In this document: one piece after another, positions 25,165 through 32,877 of the stretch
Numbering within the stretch: the stretch's first letter is position 1
Layout: each line of letters begins with the position of its first letter
NCBI GenBank assembly: GCA_902788705.1
Contig: CADALE010000006.1
Span: 151,249 to 215,248 of the forward strand
Direction of reading: 5' to 3'
Origin: an uncultured Coriobacteriaceae bacterium
Lineage (GTDB): Bacteria; Actinomycetota; Coriobacteriia; Coriobacteriales; Atopobiaceae
Length of the DNA stretch: 64,000 bases
Translations under genes and position numbers: made by a program
The notes under the pieces: generated by a model
The model's input: only the letters and a program-made list of their open reading frames with translations
What the model was told of the DNA's origin: nothing
Databases searched by the model: none

Positions 25165-26271
25165 ATGCCTGACATCAAGAAGATCGTCGTTACCGGCGGC
25201 CCTTGCGGCGGCAAGACCACGGCCCTCACGCGCATCCAACGCGACCTCTCGCATCTGGGCTACACGGTGCTCGTGGTGCCCGAGACGGCCACCTCGCTCA
25301 TCAACGGCGGCGTCGCGCCCTGGACCTGCGGCAGCAACGAGGAGTACCAGAAGTGCCAGATGCTGCTGCAGCTGCAGAAGGAGCGCGTCTTCGAGCAGGC
25401 GGCCGCCACTATGGACGCGGACAGAATCGTTATCGTGTGCGACCGCGGCGAGCTTGACAACAAGGCCTACATGACCGACGAGGAGTTTGCCCACGTGCTC
25501 GGCTTTCTGGGCATGGGCGAGGTGGAGCTGCGCGACCAGTACGACGCCGTGTTTCACCTGGTCAGCGCCGCAAAGGGTGCCGAGGAGTTCTACACGCTGG
25601 ACAACAACGGCGCCCGCTACGAGACGGTGGAGGAGGCCGCGGCGCTCGACGACAAGTTCATCGAGGCCTGGACGGGTCACCCGCACTTCCGCGTCATCGA
25701 CAACCGGTCCGACTTCGAGGACAAGATGCGCCAGCTCATGCGCGAGATCACCTACTTCCTGGGCGACCTCGCTCCCTACGAGATGGAGCGCAAGTTCCTG
25801 GTGGAGTACCCCGACGTGGCGTGGCTCGAGAGCCTGCCCAACTGCCAGCGGGTCGAGATCGTGCAGTCGTACCTGCGCTCCGAACCCGACCAGGAGATTC
25901 GCATCCGCCAGCGCGGCACGGGCGAGAGCTGTATGTACTACCTCACGGAGAAGCGCATCGACTCGCATCACAAGCGTATGGAGCTGCAGCGGCGCCTTAC
26001 CGAGCGCGAGTATCTCACGCTGCTCATGCAGGTTGACCCGAAGCTGCGACAGATTTCCAAGACGCGCTACTGCCTCACCTACGAGGGCCAGTACTTCGAG
26101 ATAGACCTCTTTCCCTGCTGGGATGACCAGGCCATGGTCGAGATCGAGCTCACGAGCGAGGATGCTCCGGTGAACTTCCCGCCCGAGCTGCGCGTCATTC
26201 GCGAGGTGACGGGCGACCCCAACTACCGCAACGCCGTCATCGCGTCCAAGCCCAGGGGCGCTACGCACTAG
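25165..26271 (+). CDS. AAA-type NTPase fused to a CYTH domain
   Basis: A 368-residue two-domain protein. Residues 1-185 are a P-loop kinase/NTPase of the AAA_28 type, with Walker A VVTGGPCGGKTTALTR and an acidic VCDRGELDNKAYM. From about residue 200 a CYTH (triphosphate tunnel) domain begins with YEMERKFLVEYP, the ExExK-like signature, continuing with EIRIRQRG, YLTEKR and VEIELT. CYTH domains hydrolyse or bind inorganic triphosphate and organic triphosphates. The fusion suggests a linked nucleotide/polyphosphate activity, but the substrate is unknown. The ATG is 25165; upstream the frame runs through the tandem repeat. Confidence 0.8.
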   Translation: MPDIKKIVVTGGPCGGKTTALTRIQRDLSHLGYTVLVVPETATSLINGGVAPWTCGSNEEYQKCQMLLQLQKERVFEQAAATMDADRIVIVCDRGELDNKAYMTDEEFAHVLGFLGMGEVELRDQYDAVFHLVSAAKGAEEFYTLDNNGARYETVEEAAALDDKFIEAWTGHPHFRVIDNRSDFEDKMRQLMREITYFLGDLAPYEMERKFLVEYPDVAWLESLPNCQRVEIVQSYLRSEPDQEIRIRQRGTGESCMYYLTEKRIDSHHKRMELQRRLTEREYLTLLMQVDPKLRQISKTRYCLTYEGQYFEIDLFPCWDDQAMVEIELTSEDAPVNFPPELRVIREVTGDPNYRNAVIASKPRGATH

Positions 26272-26287
26272 TGGCGGCACGCCGCCA
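26272..26287 (+). terminator. short hairpin after the NTPase-CYTH gene
   Basis: TGGCGG pairs with CCGCCA around a CACG tetraloop, starting one base after the stop codon. No T run follows, so terminator strength is doubtful. Confidence 0.35.
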
Positions 26288-26364
26288 TCAGGAGCTCGCC
26301 AAGGACAAGGCAAAGGCGCCCAGGCAAGCAGCGCCCTGCCGCGAATCACGAGGGAAGGTATGCG

Positions 26365-27297
26365 ATGGGCACGGGAATCGTCGTCATAGGGGCCACGTTC
26401 GTCGACATCAAGGGCTATCCAAACGCCCAGTACATTCCCGCAGGCAGAAATGCCGGTCGGGTCATCGAAGTGCACGGCGGCGTGAGCCGCAACATTGCCG
26501 AGGACATCGCCAACGTGGAGCTGCGGCCAACCTTCGTGAGCGTGGTCGACCGGAGCGGCACCAGCACCGGCGTGCTCGAGAAGCTGGAGCGGCATCGCTG
26601 CGACACCTCCTATATCCGGCGGACCGACGATGGCCTTGGCACGTGGCTCGCCATCTTTGACCACACGGGCGACGTGGTCGCCTCCATCTCCAAGCGTCCG
26701 GATCTGAGCGAGATAGAGCGCATCCTCGACGAGCAGGGAGACGAGATCTTCTCGCAGGCCGACAGCATCGCCGTCGAGATGGACATAGAGGTCTCCATCC
26801 TCAAGCGCATCCTCGCCCTGGCCGAGCGCTATGACAAGCGGGTCTACTCGCCGGTCACCAACATGTCCATCGCGAGCGAGCGGCGTGACCTGCTGAAGCG
26901 CGTCGACTGCTTCGTGTGCAACCAGCAGGAGGCGGGGATCCTCTTCTCCGAGGACTATGACGGCATCTCGCCCGAGCAGATGCGCGAGACCCTTGCCCAG
27001 CGCATCGAGCAGGCGCAGATTCGTCGCATGGTGGTGACGATGGGCGCGCAGGGGTCCGTCTTCGCAGAGCGCGGGGGAGAGAGCGGCGTCTGCCCCGCCC
27101 AGAAGGTGGGTGTGGTGGACACGACCGGCGCAGGCGACGCGTTCTTTGCGGGCGTGGCGATTGGCCTTACGTATGGAAAGACGCTGGCGCAGTCCTGCAG
27201 AATCGGAACGCGGCTCTCGACCTCGGTCATCGTGACCGAGGAAAGCGTATGCCCGCGCTTCCTGCCCGCAGAGTTTGGCATCGAGGTCGAGCGCTAG
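26365..27297 (+). CDS. PfkB family carbohydrate kinase
   Basis: A 310-residue ribokinase-fold sugar kinase. It shows the N-terminal GATFVDIKGYP, the substrate-side GGVSRNIAEDIAN (motif 1), CNQQEAGILF, and the catalytic motif 2 VDTTGAGDAFFAG with the base Asp. PfkB members phosphorylate ribose, fructose-1-phosphate, tagatose-6-phosphate, pseudouridine or nucleosides. The GGVSRNIAE form is seen in pseudouridine kinase-like and other nucleoside-type members, but no pseudouridine glycosidase gene is adjacent, so the substrate stays open. AGGGAAGG precedes the ATG. Confidence 0.85.
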   Translation: MGTGIVVIGATFVDIKGYPNAQYIPAGRNAGRVIEVHGGVSRNIAEDIANVELRPTFVSVVDRSGTSTGVLEKLERHRCDTSYIRRTDDGLGTWLAIFDHTGDVVASISKRPDLSEIERILDEQGDEIFSQADSIAVEMDIEVSILKRILALAERYDKRVYSPVTNMSIASERRDLLKRVDCFVCNQQEAGILFSEDYDGISPEQMRETLAQRIEQAQIRRMVVTMGAQGSVFAERGGESGVCPAQKVGVVDTTGAGDAFFAGVAIGLTYGKTLAQSCRIGTRLSTSVIVTEESVCPRFLPAEFGIEVER

Positions 27298-27443
27298 GCG
27301 ATACGCGCCAACGTGCCGCCATTTGGTCGACCGATAGGAACCGCTGCCGTCTTTGGCTATCTCTGCCCATGGCATTGGCCTACACTGTTCCCAGTGTGGA
27401 TGGCATGCCACTCCATCCGCTTACCACGATGTGAGGAGAAATC

Positions 27444-27830
27444 ATGCGCGTACTGCTTGTGTACAACGACGGCCTCATCGACTCGTTCGACACCATCTAT
27501 GACCCTGACCAGGAGTATGCGCACGCGCAGCTCGTCACGTTCGTCGAGGAGGACGACGAGGAGGAGGGCCGCTTCATGACCGGCATCGACCTCGTGCCCA
27601 TCGTCCATACGCACTCGCACGAGCGCCCGACCATCCGTCGCATCTGCTCGGCCACCTTCACGTCCAAGTATCCCCACGGGTCGCGCCCGTCCATCGCCAG
27701 GGTGTGCGAGATGATCGACGGCCTGGAGAAGCTCATCGTCAATGGCTCGGTCATCTGGGAGGGCGATCCCGCGCCCTACATCGTTGACGACCACTACGAG
27801 GACATCTACGTGGAGCGCAGCGAGCGCTAG
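27444..27830 (+). CDS. hypothetical protein
   Basis: A 128-residue acidic soluble protein, not recognised. It alternates short strands and acidic loops (LVTFVEEDDEEEGR) and has a His-rich HTHSHERPTIRR stretch near residue 55. There is no signal or membrane segment. TGAGGAGA ends 4-5 nt before the ATG. The upstream 146 bp contain a hairpin ACACTG/CAGTGT at 27382-27397 and a nearby direct repeat ATGGCAT, possibly regulatory. It appears monocistronic. Confidence 0.6.
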   Translation: MRVLLVYNDGLIDSFDTIYDPDQEYAHAQLVTFVEEDDEEEGRFMTGIDLVPIVHTHSHERPTIRRICSATFTSKYPHGSRPSIARVCEMIDGLEKLIVNGSVIWEGDPAPYIVDDHYEDIYVERSER

Positions 27831-28465
27831 ACACACATGGCCGCAAGCGCAACGATAAGGCGCTTGGCTAAGCCGCCCAAACATACAAACCTGACGCGAA
27901 AGCATCTCTGGTGCCTTCGTGAATAATGGCTGCGGTCGTGCGCCTCCGTGTCCGAAGGACGTGAGTGGGGACTGCGGCTTCATCGATGGCCGGGGCAGTT
28001 GGCTGCATGGGCAGCGTGGACGGGGCGGGAGCTAGTCCAGGCGGGGAGGGTTCAGCGGCGCGTGCGTGCAGATGCACGTTAACGAGGCGGTTCAACGCCT
28101 CAAGCGGATCAAAGGGCGGTGAGGTGTACAAAAAGCCGAGCTAATGCACGGCTCGCATTACCAAAAGCACTCCGCTGGGAAATCATGCTTCTGTTTTCCT
28201 GCTGTTTTGTCGGCTTATGACGGCTCAGGGATATGAGGTGGGCGGTCAGTCAGGGGATGTGATGCGGGCCTTGGGTATCCTCCTGCACAAATGCCCAGCT
28301 AGAGACAATAATAAATAATGAAACTAATTTTTGCGAAGTGCACTGGCTCGGCTTTTTGTACACCAACTTGAGCGGGACGCCGTGCACACACGTGGAATTG
28401 CCTGATTGGCTCAGTGTGCCCCGGGGCTTCATCGGTCATTCGATGCGTGAGCGCAAACCCTTGAC
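27831..28465. other. 635-bp gene-free region with an inverted-repeat element
   Basis: No gene is supported here. The left 290 bp are ordinary GC-rich DNA; a minus-strand 87-codon ORF (27868-28131) starts at a TTG inside the inverted repeat and has a Pro/Ala-rich product without homology I know. The middle 242 bp are the MITE-like element listed separately and are AT-richer. The last 100 bp show nothing. Confidence 0.5.
28123..28364. mobile_element. MITE-like 242-bp element with 27-bp terminal inverted repeats
   Basis: The left end 28123-28149 and the right end 28338-28364 are inverted copies matching at 25 of 27 positions; the outer 19 bp, reading GGTGTACAAAAAGCCGAGC inward, are identical. 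The interior of about 188 bp is AT-richer than the flanks and has no ORF with a product I recognise. This is the build of a miniature inverted-repeat transposable element. I see no clear target duplication. In the minus direction the left arm also forms a CGAGC hairpin followed by TTTTT, so it could end transcripts from the trhA gene. Confidence 0.55.
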
Positions 28466-29158
28466 TTACACCACGAAGAGCAGCGCCGAGAGCGTGATGC
28501 AGACCGACCCAGCCAGCACGAACAGGTGGAAGACGAAGTGCATGTAGCGCACCTTGTTTAGTGCGTAGAAGGCGCAGCCCGCCGTGTAGCAGAGGCCGCC
28601 CGCCAGAAGCAGCCAGAACGCGGGCGGTGCCAGCAGCGCTCGCAGCACGTCGAGGCGAAGGATGACGGCCCAGCCCATGGCCAGGTATACGAGCGTGGTG
28701 GTCCAGCCGGGCTGTCGCTCGCGCAGGAGGGCCTCGGCCGTCACTCCCGCGAGCGCCAGGGAGCCTACCGCAACGAACAGCCCGAGGCCGCCATAGTCCC
28801 GCAGCGTGACCAGGGCGAAGGGTGCATAGCTTCCCGCGATCAGCAGGTAGATGCCCGCATGGTCCAGCACGCGCAGCACGGCCTTGGCACGCTTGGGCTG
28901 GATGGCGTGGTACAGGGTGGAGAAGAGGTACTCCACGATAAGGGTGATGCCCATGAAGAGCGCCGCGGCAAGGCGTGCCCCGCCGCCATGCTGCACCGCC
29001 CGGACGATCAGCAGCACAAGCGCGGCGATCGAGAGGCAGCAGCCCAGGCCGTGCGACACGGCGTTGGCCACCTCCTCGCCCACGGTGTAGTGCGGTGCTG
29101 TACGCCCCGTTGCCGGCTGGTGCTCGGATAACGACATGGTGCTCTCTGGATACAGCAT
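28466..29158 (-). CDS. trhA: TrhA / hemolysin III family membrane protein
   Basis: A 230-residue seven-helix protein of the PAQR/hemolysin III family. The family signatures are VGEEVANAVSHGLGCCLS, FSTLYHAIQPKRAKAVLRVLDH with the conserved Ser/His and Asp, and the C-terminal HFVFHLFVLAG with the metal-binding His residues. Bacterial TrhA proteins influence membrane energetics and lipid homeostasis; a haemolytic role is mostly historical. The first ATG (29158) is preceded by AAGGAGAGGG, which lies in the loop of a perfect palindrome (see the regulatory entry). Confidence 0.9.
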   Translation of the reverse strand: MLYPESTMSLSEHQPATGRTAPHYTVGEEVANAVSHGLGCCLSIAALVLLIVRAVQHGGGARLAAALFMGITLIVEYLFSTLYHAIQPKRAKAVLRVLDHAGIYLLIAGSYAPFALVTLRDYGGLGLFVAVGSLALAGVTAEALLRERQPGWTTTLVYLAMGWAVILRLDVLRALLAPPAFWLLLAGGLCYTAGCAFYALNKVRYMHFVFHLFVLAGSVCITLSALLFVV

Positions 29159-29184
29159 GGCAAACCCCTCTCCTTGTTTGCCAT
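29157..29184 (-). promoter_or_regulatory. palindrome over the trhA ribosome-binding site
   Basis: ATGGCAAAC (29157-29165) and GTTTGCCAT (29176-29184) are a perfect 9-bp inverted repeat. On the minus strand the 10-nt loop is exactly the ribosome site AAGGAGAGGG, and the near arm includes the first two bases of the start codon. A TATACT -10 lies at 29187-29192 in the same orientation, so the RNA would begin within a few bases of this hairpin. It can act as an SD-sequestering stem or as an operator at +1. Confidence 0.6.
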
Positions 29185-29287
29185 AAGTATACCTAGTATT
29201 AGAAACTAGATAAAGTAATTATAAAGACTTTATGAATGAGACGGTCCAGGGGAGCGTTCCTATTGGAATACTGCGCAGGTCAGCGCT

Positions 29288-30862
29288 TTACCACATGCCA
29301 GAATAATCAAGGATGCTCGTAGGATCGTAGCGATACATGCTGGCCACCTGCTGCATTGCCATCTGTCCCATATCGGGAGTTGCCGCGAGCTCTTCGGTGA
29401 GCGGGCTCGAATAGCCAAATGCCCCGTCGAGCATGACGCGCACGCGTACGTCCAGCTCGTACTCGGGCGTCTCCTGCAGCTGACCGTTCACCGAGTACAC
29501 GTCCTTGCAGCGCAGATGGCACGACTTGGTTGGGGCGATGACCGTCTCGATGCGATAGGTGTCCTCGACGCGTGGGGTGGCCTCCTCGCTGGTGAAGCGG
29601 ATGCTGTCGGGATGGGCGTCCACGTCCAGCACGGCAAAGAGGGTGACCTCGTAGCCGCCGCCACCGCCGATGCCGTTAATGATGTAGAACTTCCCGTCGT
29701 AGATGCCCACCATCCAGCTGACCAGCTGCTCGCCGGTGTCGGCGCGATCGATGTGCAGGTAGAGGGCTGGGTCGCTGCTGTCTTCGCGTTTGCCTGCGGT
29801 CGCGAAGCGCCCCTGGTCCATCTGGATGGCGCACAGACGGGCAACCTCGCCCGAGCCAAGGCTCACCGTGTCCGCGACGTCGGCGTTCGTGGCCAGGTCG
29901 GCCGCCTCCACGCGCCGCTTGTCGTCAACCGTGGTGAAGTATATGTCGAACGTCGTATCGTCCGATGCACCCCAGCCGTCGTTGAGGGCGTACGCCAGCA
30001 ACGTGTTGCCATTGAAGATGGCGTCGGCGCGCACTTCGGGCTGCTCGTTGGCCTCAAGCTCAAGCACCTCAAACGTGACGGACTCCACGCGGGCCGCTGC
30101 GTCTGCCTCGTTGCGCACGAAGCTAAGGATAGAGAAGGCTCGGCCCACGGTGAGCACGCCGGCACCGTCACCCTGCGACGAGCGCGCGTAGTATCCCAAG
30201 GAGTCTGGCGAGTCGATGTTTCCGGCGTTGTCGTAGCCAAAGCAGTCTGAGGCGTACACCGTGGCCGTGGTGGGGCCCTGGCCACCCAGCAGCGACGTCA
30301 TGCCATTGCCGTCCGGACGCGCAAGCGGCAGCAGCACGCCCGTGGCCACCACGCCCACAACAAGTGCGCCGGCCGCAACGACCAGCGTGCGCCGCGAGAT
30401 GGCCCTGTCGTCGTGCGTGAGCGCCCTAACGGCGTCGTCCGGCACTACGGGCGCCTCCTCCGGCTGGCCCATGAGCGAGCGAACGTCACGAACCAGGTTG
30501 TCGAGGCTCTGAGAGATGTCCTGGTACACGGTGCCACGCTGCACGTCGCTGAAGTAGAAGCTGAAGGGCGCCACCACGTCGCACTTCTCGATGGCGATGG
30601 GCAGTACGGGCTTCTCGGCGTTGAGGGCGCAGGTAATCTCCTTGCGCGTCCATTTGGACTGCTGCGAGCGCTCGGAGAGGATGAACACCACCACCTTGCT
30701 GGCCTCGATGGCGGCGGGAATCTCGACGCCAAAAGACTCTCCGCCATGGATGCCCTCCACGTCCATCCAGCACGTGATGCCGTTGCGCTCGAGCACGAGC
30801 CGCACGGTGTTCGCGGCGTCGAACTCGTCGCGTGCGTAGCTGATAAAGACGTCCTGAGACAT
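29288..30862 (-). CDS. membrane-anchored TIR-domain protein
   Basis: A 524-residue protein in three parts. Residues 1-145 are a TIR domain: DVFISYARDEFDAA, the BB-loop region CWMDVEGIHGGESFG, and SKWTRKEITCAL, in which E75 matches the catalytic Glu of NAD-cleaving TIRs (compare WVHKEI in SARM1). One membrane helix follows (about 170-190, after SRR, so the TIR side is cytosolic). The last 330 residues are outside, beta-rich, of unknown fold, with a GIGGGGGYE turn. AAGGAGGG precedes the ATG. Bacterial TIRs serve in phage defence or NAD signalling; no Thoeris, CBASS or Pycsar partner is adjacent. Divergent from the Y RNA/Ro60 unit. Confidence 0.8.
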   Translation of the reverse strand: MSQDVFISYARDEFDAANTVRLVLERNGITCWMDVEGIHGGESFGVEIPAAIEASKVVVFILSERSQQSKWTRKEITCALNAEKPVLPIAIEKCDVVAPFSFYFSDVQRGTVYQDISQSLDNLVRDVRSLMGQPEEAPVVPDDAVRALTHDDRAISRRTLVVAAGALVVGVVATGVLLPLARPDGNGMTSLLGGQGPTTATVYASDCFGYDNAGNIDSPDSLGYYARSSQGDGAGVLTVGRAFSILSFVRNEADAAARVESVTFEVLELEANEQPEVRADAIFNGNTLLAYALNDGWGASDDTTFDIYFTTVDDKRRVEAADLATNADVADTVSLGSGEVARLCAIQMDQGRFATAGKREDSSDPALYLHIDRADTGEQLVSWMVGIYDGKFYIINGIGGGGGYEVTLFAVLDVDAHPDSIRFTSEEATPRVEDTYRIETVIAPTKSCHLRCKDVYSVNGQLQETPEYELDVRVRVMLDGAFGYSSPLTEELAATPDMGQMAMQQVASMYRYDPTSILDYSGMW

Positions 30863-31000
30863 GGACCCTCCTTGCTGGCATTATCCGTCATGCCGCGAGT
30901 GATGGCAACGGCCGGAGGGAGGGGACGGGGCGCCGTCTGTGGACGAGGGGCGGCTGTTGTGCAACAGCTCCATCACATTCGTCATACGATGTATATCGTG

Positions 31001-31164
31001 CTTCCGCCAAGAAGGCGTACCGCAGTGACGAGTTACTTCTCCGCTAAAGAAAGGATGCGGGTTCGATTCCCGCCGGGCGCACCTCACTTCCCCATACGCG
31101 CCCGTAGCTCAATGGTTAGAGCATTACCACTCGTTGCGACCCCTTGTCGTCTTCTTGGTGGAAG
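31001..31164 (+). ncRNA. yrlA: Y RNA (YrlA-like) with permuted tRNA-like module
   Basis: An outer 17-bp helix (31001-31017 with 31148-31164, two G.U pairs) leads to a bulged helix: CGCA/TGCG and CGAGT (31029-31033)/ACTCG (31129-31133). Enclosed is a tRNA in reversed order. First come the T-arm GCGGG-TTCGATT-CCCGC (31057-31073) and 3' acceptor strand CGGGCGC (31074-31080) followed by ACC. After a linker come the 5' acceptor strand GCGCCCG (31098-31104), TA, and the D-arm GCTC-AATGGTTA-GAGC (31107-31122). No anticodon arm exists. It lies 55 nt before a Ro60 gene. Bacterial Y RNAs that bind Ro60 (Rsr) have this tRNA-mimicking domain. Ends are approximate; a TCGCCAGG/CCTGGCGA hairpin (31182-31202) follows. 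Confidence 0.85.
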
Positions 31165-31219
31165 CCGCTTTGTACCTATCGTCGCCAGGCCTTTCCTGGC
31201 GAACTGCTTGGAGGACACC

Positions 31220-32686
31220 ATGGCCAGCCTCAATGATGCCGCACGCGGCAAGATGCGTACCGTAAACCACGAGGGACACGTTGCCTATCGTATGGATGAC
31301 GCCCTCAAGCTGGTGACCATGGCGCTCACCAGCATGCTGGGCGAGCCCAAGTTCTATGGTGACAACACCGACGAGCTGATCAGGCTTGCCGAGCGCCTCT
31401 GCGCCGACGGCCAGGGCGAGCTCGTTGCCAAGCTGGCCGTGTGGACCCGCACCAAGGGCAACCTACGCTCGGTCTCCCACGCGCTCGTGGCGGTTGTGGC
31501 GCACGTCGTGAAGGACCAGGAATACGTGCGCAAGGCGACGCACATCGTGGCCTCCCAGCGTGGGGACGACGGCACCGAGATTCTTGCCACCTATGCAGCC
31601 CTCTACGGCAAGCCCTTCCCCAACGCGCTGCGCCGCGGCGTGGCCGACGCCCTCTCGGGCATGAGCGCCTATGACATCGCCAAGTACCAGTCGGGCTCGC
31701 GCGAGTTCAAGCTGCGCGACACCCTGCGCATCGCCCATCCCGTTCCTCGTGACGACGAGGCTGCCGCCGCCATGAGCGCCTGCATCGCCGGCACGCTGGG
31801 TAAGCCCAAGGGTTGGGAGACCGAGCTCTCGGCTCGCGGCAACACGGCCGAGGTGTGGGACGAGCTCATCGCCGAGGGCCGTCTGGGGTACATGGCGATG
31901 CTCCGCAACCTGCGCAATATGCTCAGCGCGGGAGCCAACGTCGAGCCCGTCCTCACGGTGCTGGAGAGTCCCGAGGCCGTGCATCGGTCCCGCCAGCTGC
32001 CGTTCCGCTTCTACTCGGCCTGGCGAGAGCTCCAAAGCGCCCATCTCTGCACCACCCGCGTCCACAAGGCGCTCGATGCCGCGCTGGTGGCCTCGTGCGA
32101 CAACGTGGATCGGCTGCCTGGCCGCACCGCGGTGCTCATCGACACGTCGGGCTCGATGAGCTCGTCGGTGAGCGAGAGGTCCGCCGTGACCTGCCGCGAC
32201 ATCGCAGCCGTGCTTGGTGCCTTGGCAACCTACATCTCCGACGACGCGTGGGTGTGCCAGTTTGACACCAGTGCGTCGCAGCTCGCCTTCACGGGCAGTT
32301 CGATTTTGGCTGACGTGCGGTCCGTCCCCTTCGCGGGAGGTGGGACCGACATGGAGGAGGGCTTCGCATGCCTGATGGCAAGCGGCTTCGATGCCGACCG
32401 CGTCATCGTGATCTCCGACAACGAGGTGAACGGTGGCTTTGGTCGATACGGCCGGTGGCGTGGGCAGCTTGAGACCGTGCAGCGCGCGCTTGACCGCTAT
32501 CGCGAGAAGGTGGGGCACGACGTGTGGTGCCATGCCATCGACCTGCAGGGCTATGGCACCCAGCAGTTCACCGGACGCCAGGTGAACGTGATAGCCGGAT
32601 GGTCCGACCAGGTGCTGCGCTTCGTCTCGCTTGCCGAGGGAGGCTTCGGTGGCATCCTTGACGAGGTCATGGCCGTCGAGCTGTAG
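31220..32686 (+). CDS. rsr: Ro60 orthologue (Rsr), TROVE/VWA RNA-binding protein
   Basis: A 488-residue ring-shaped RNA-binding protein. The TROVE HEAT-repeat domain (about 15-300) contains NHEGHVAYRMDDALKL, LAVWTRTKGNLRSVSHALV, KYQSGSREFKLRDTLRIAHP and LRNLRNMLSAGAN. The VWA domain (about 300-485) keeps a full MIDAS: D308 in LIDTSGSMSSS, Thr in GGGTDMEEG and Asp in VISDNE. Ro60 binds misfolded RNA and Y RNAs, and in Deinococcus works with PNPase in RNA decay and rRNA maturation. No rtcB/rtcA or pnp is adjacent. ATG 31220 with GGAGG 5 nt upstream; the frame is open far upstream through the Y RNA, which is not coding. Confidence 0.95.
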   Translation: MASLNDAARGKMRTVNHEGHVAYRMDDALKLVTMALTSMLGEPKFYGDNTDELIRLAERLCADGQGELVAKLAVWTRTKGNLRSVSHALVAVVAHVVKDQEYVRKATHIVASQRGDDGTEILATYAALYGKPFPNALRRGVADALSGMSAYDIAKYQSGSREFKLRDTLRIAHPVPRDDEAAAAMSACIAGTLGKPKGWETELSARGNTAEVWDELIAEGRLGYMAMLRNLRNMLSAGANVEPVLTVLESPEAVHRSRQLPFRFYSAWRELQSAHLCTTRVHKALDAALVASCDNVDRLPGRTAVLIDTSGSMSSSVSERSAVTCRDIAAVLGALATYISDDAWVCQFDTSASQLAFTGSSILADVRSVPFAGGGTDMEEGFACLMASGFDADRVIVISDNEVNGGFGRYGRWRGQLETVQRALDRYREKVGHDVWCHAIDLQGYGTQQFTGRQVNVIAGWSDQVLRFVSLAEGGFGGILDEVMAVEL

Positions 32687-32714
32687 CCTTCGCCTCGCAT
32701 GGAGCCTTGGATAG

Positions 32715-32752
32715 GGGCGTCCCGGTGGCTTGGCTGCCGGGACGCCCTTCAT
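32715..32752 (+). terminator. strong hairpin after rsr
   Basis: GGGCGTCCCGG (32715-32725) pairs perfectly with CCGGGACGCCC (32737-32747), an 11-bp stem with an 11-nt loop, followed by TTC. It lies 28 bp after the rsr stop. Confidence 0.75.
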
Positions 32753-32877
32753 GTGGGTCCGCATCTCAACCCAACCATCATCGAAGGTTAATCTTCGCCT
32801 CGTTGGCCATTCATGTGTGAAGCCCATCATGCTAGCTGTCAGAAGGAGATGGCCAAGAGCCGGAAGGGATGATGGTC

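Noticed and set aside
27868..28131. An 87-codon minus-strand gene
   Set aside because: It begins with TTG inside the inverted repeat, has no ribosome site and a low-complexity product.
28466..29158. Calling the protein a haemolysin
   Set aside because: The hemolysin III label is historical; the sequence supports a PAQR-type membrane protein (TrhA) and gives no evidence of toxin function.
29288..30862. Thoeris, CBASS or another named TIR defence system
   Set aside because: No ThsA, cyclase or effector partner lies next to it, and the protein has a membrane helix and outside domain instead. I call only a TIR membrane protein.
31057..31122. A normal tRNA-Arg gene or an attachment-site remnant of one
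   Set aside because: The halves are in reversed order with perfect acceptor pairing, both flanks form long helices, there is no anticodon arm, and a Ro60 gene follows. A Y RNA explains all of this; a broken tRNA does not.
30413..31219. Upstream extension of the Ro60 frame, giving a 757-residue protein
   Set aside because: The extension runs antisense to the TIR gene and through the Y RNA structure. A good ribosome site and the family N-terminus support ATG 31220.
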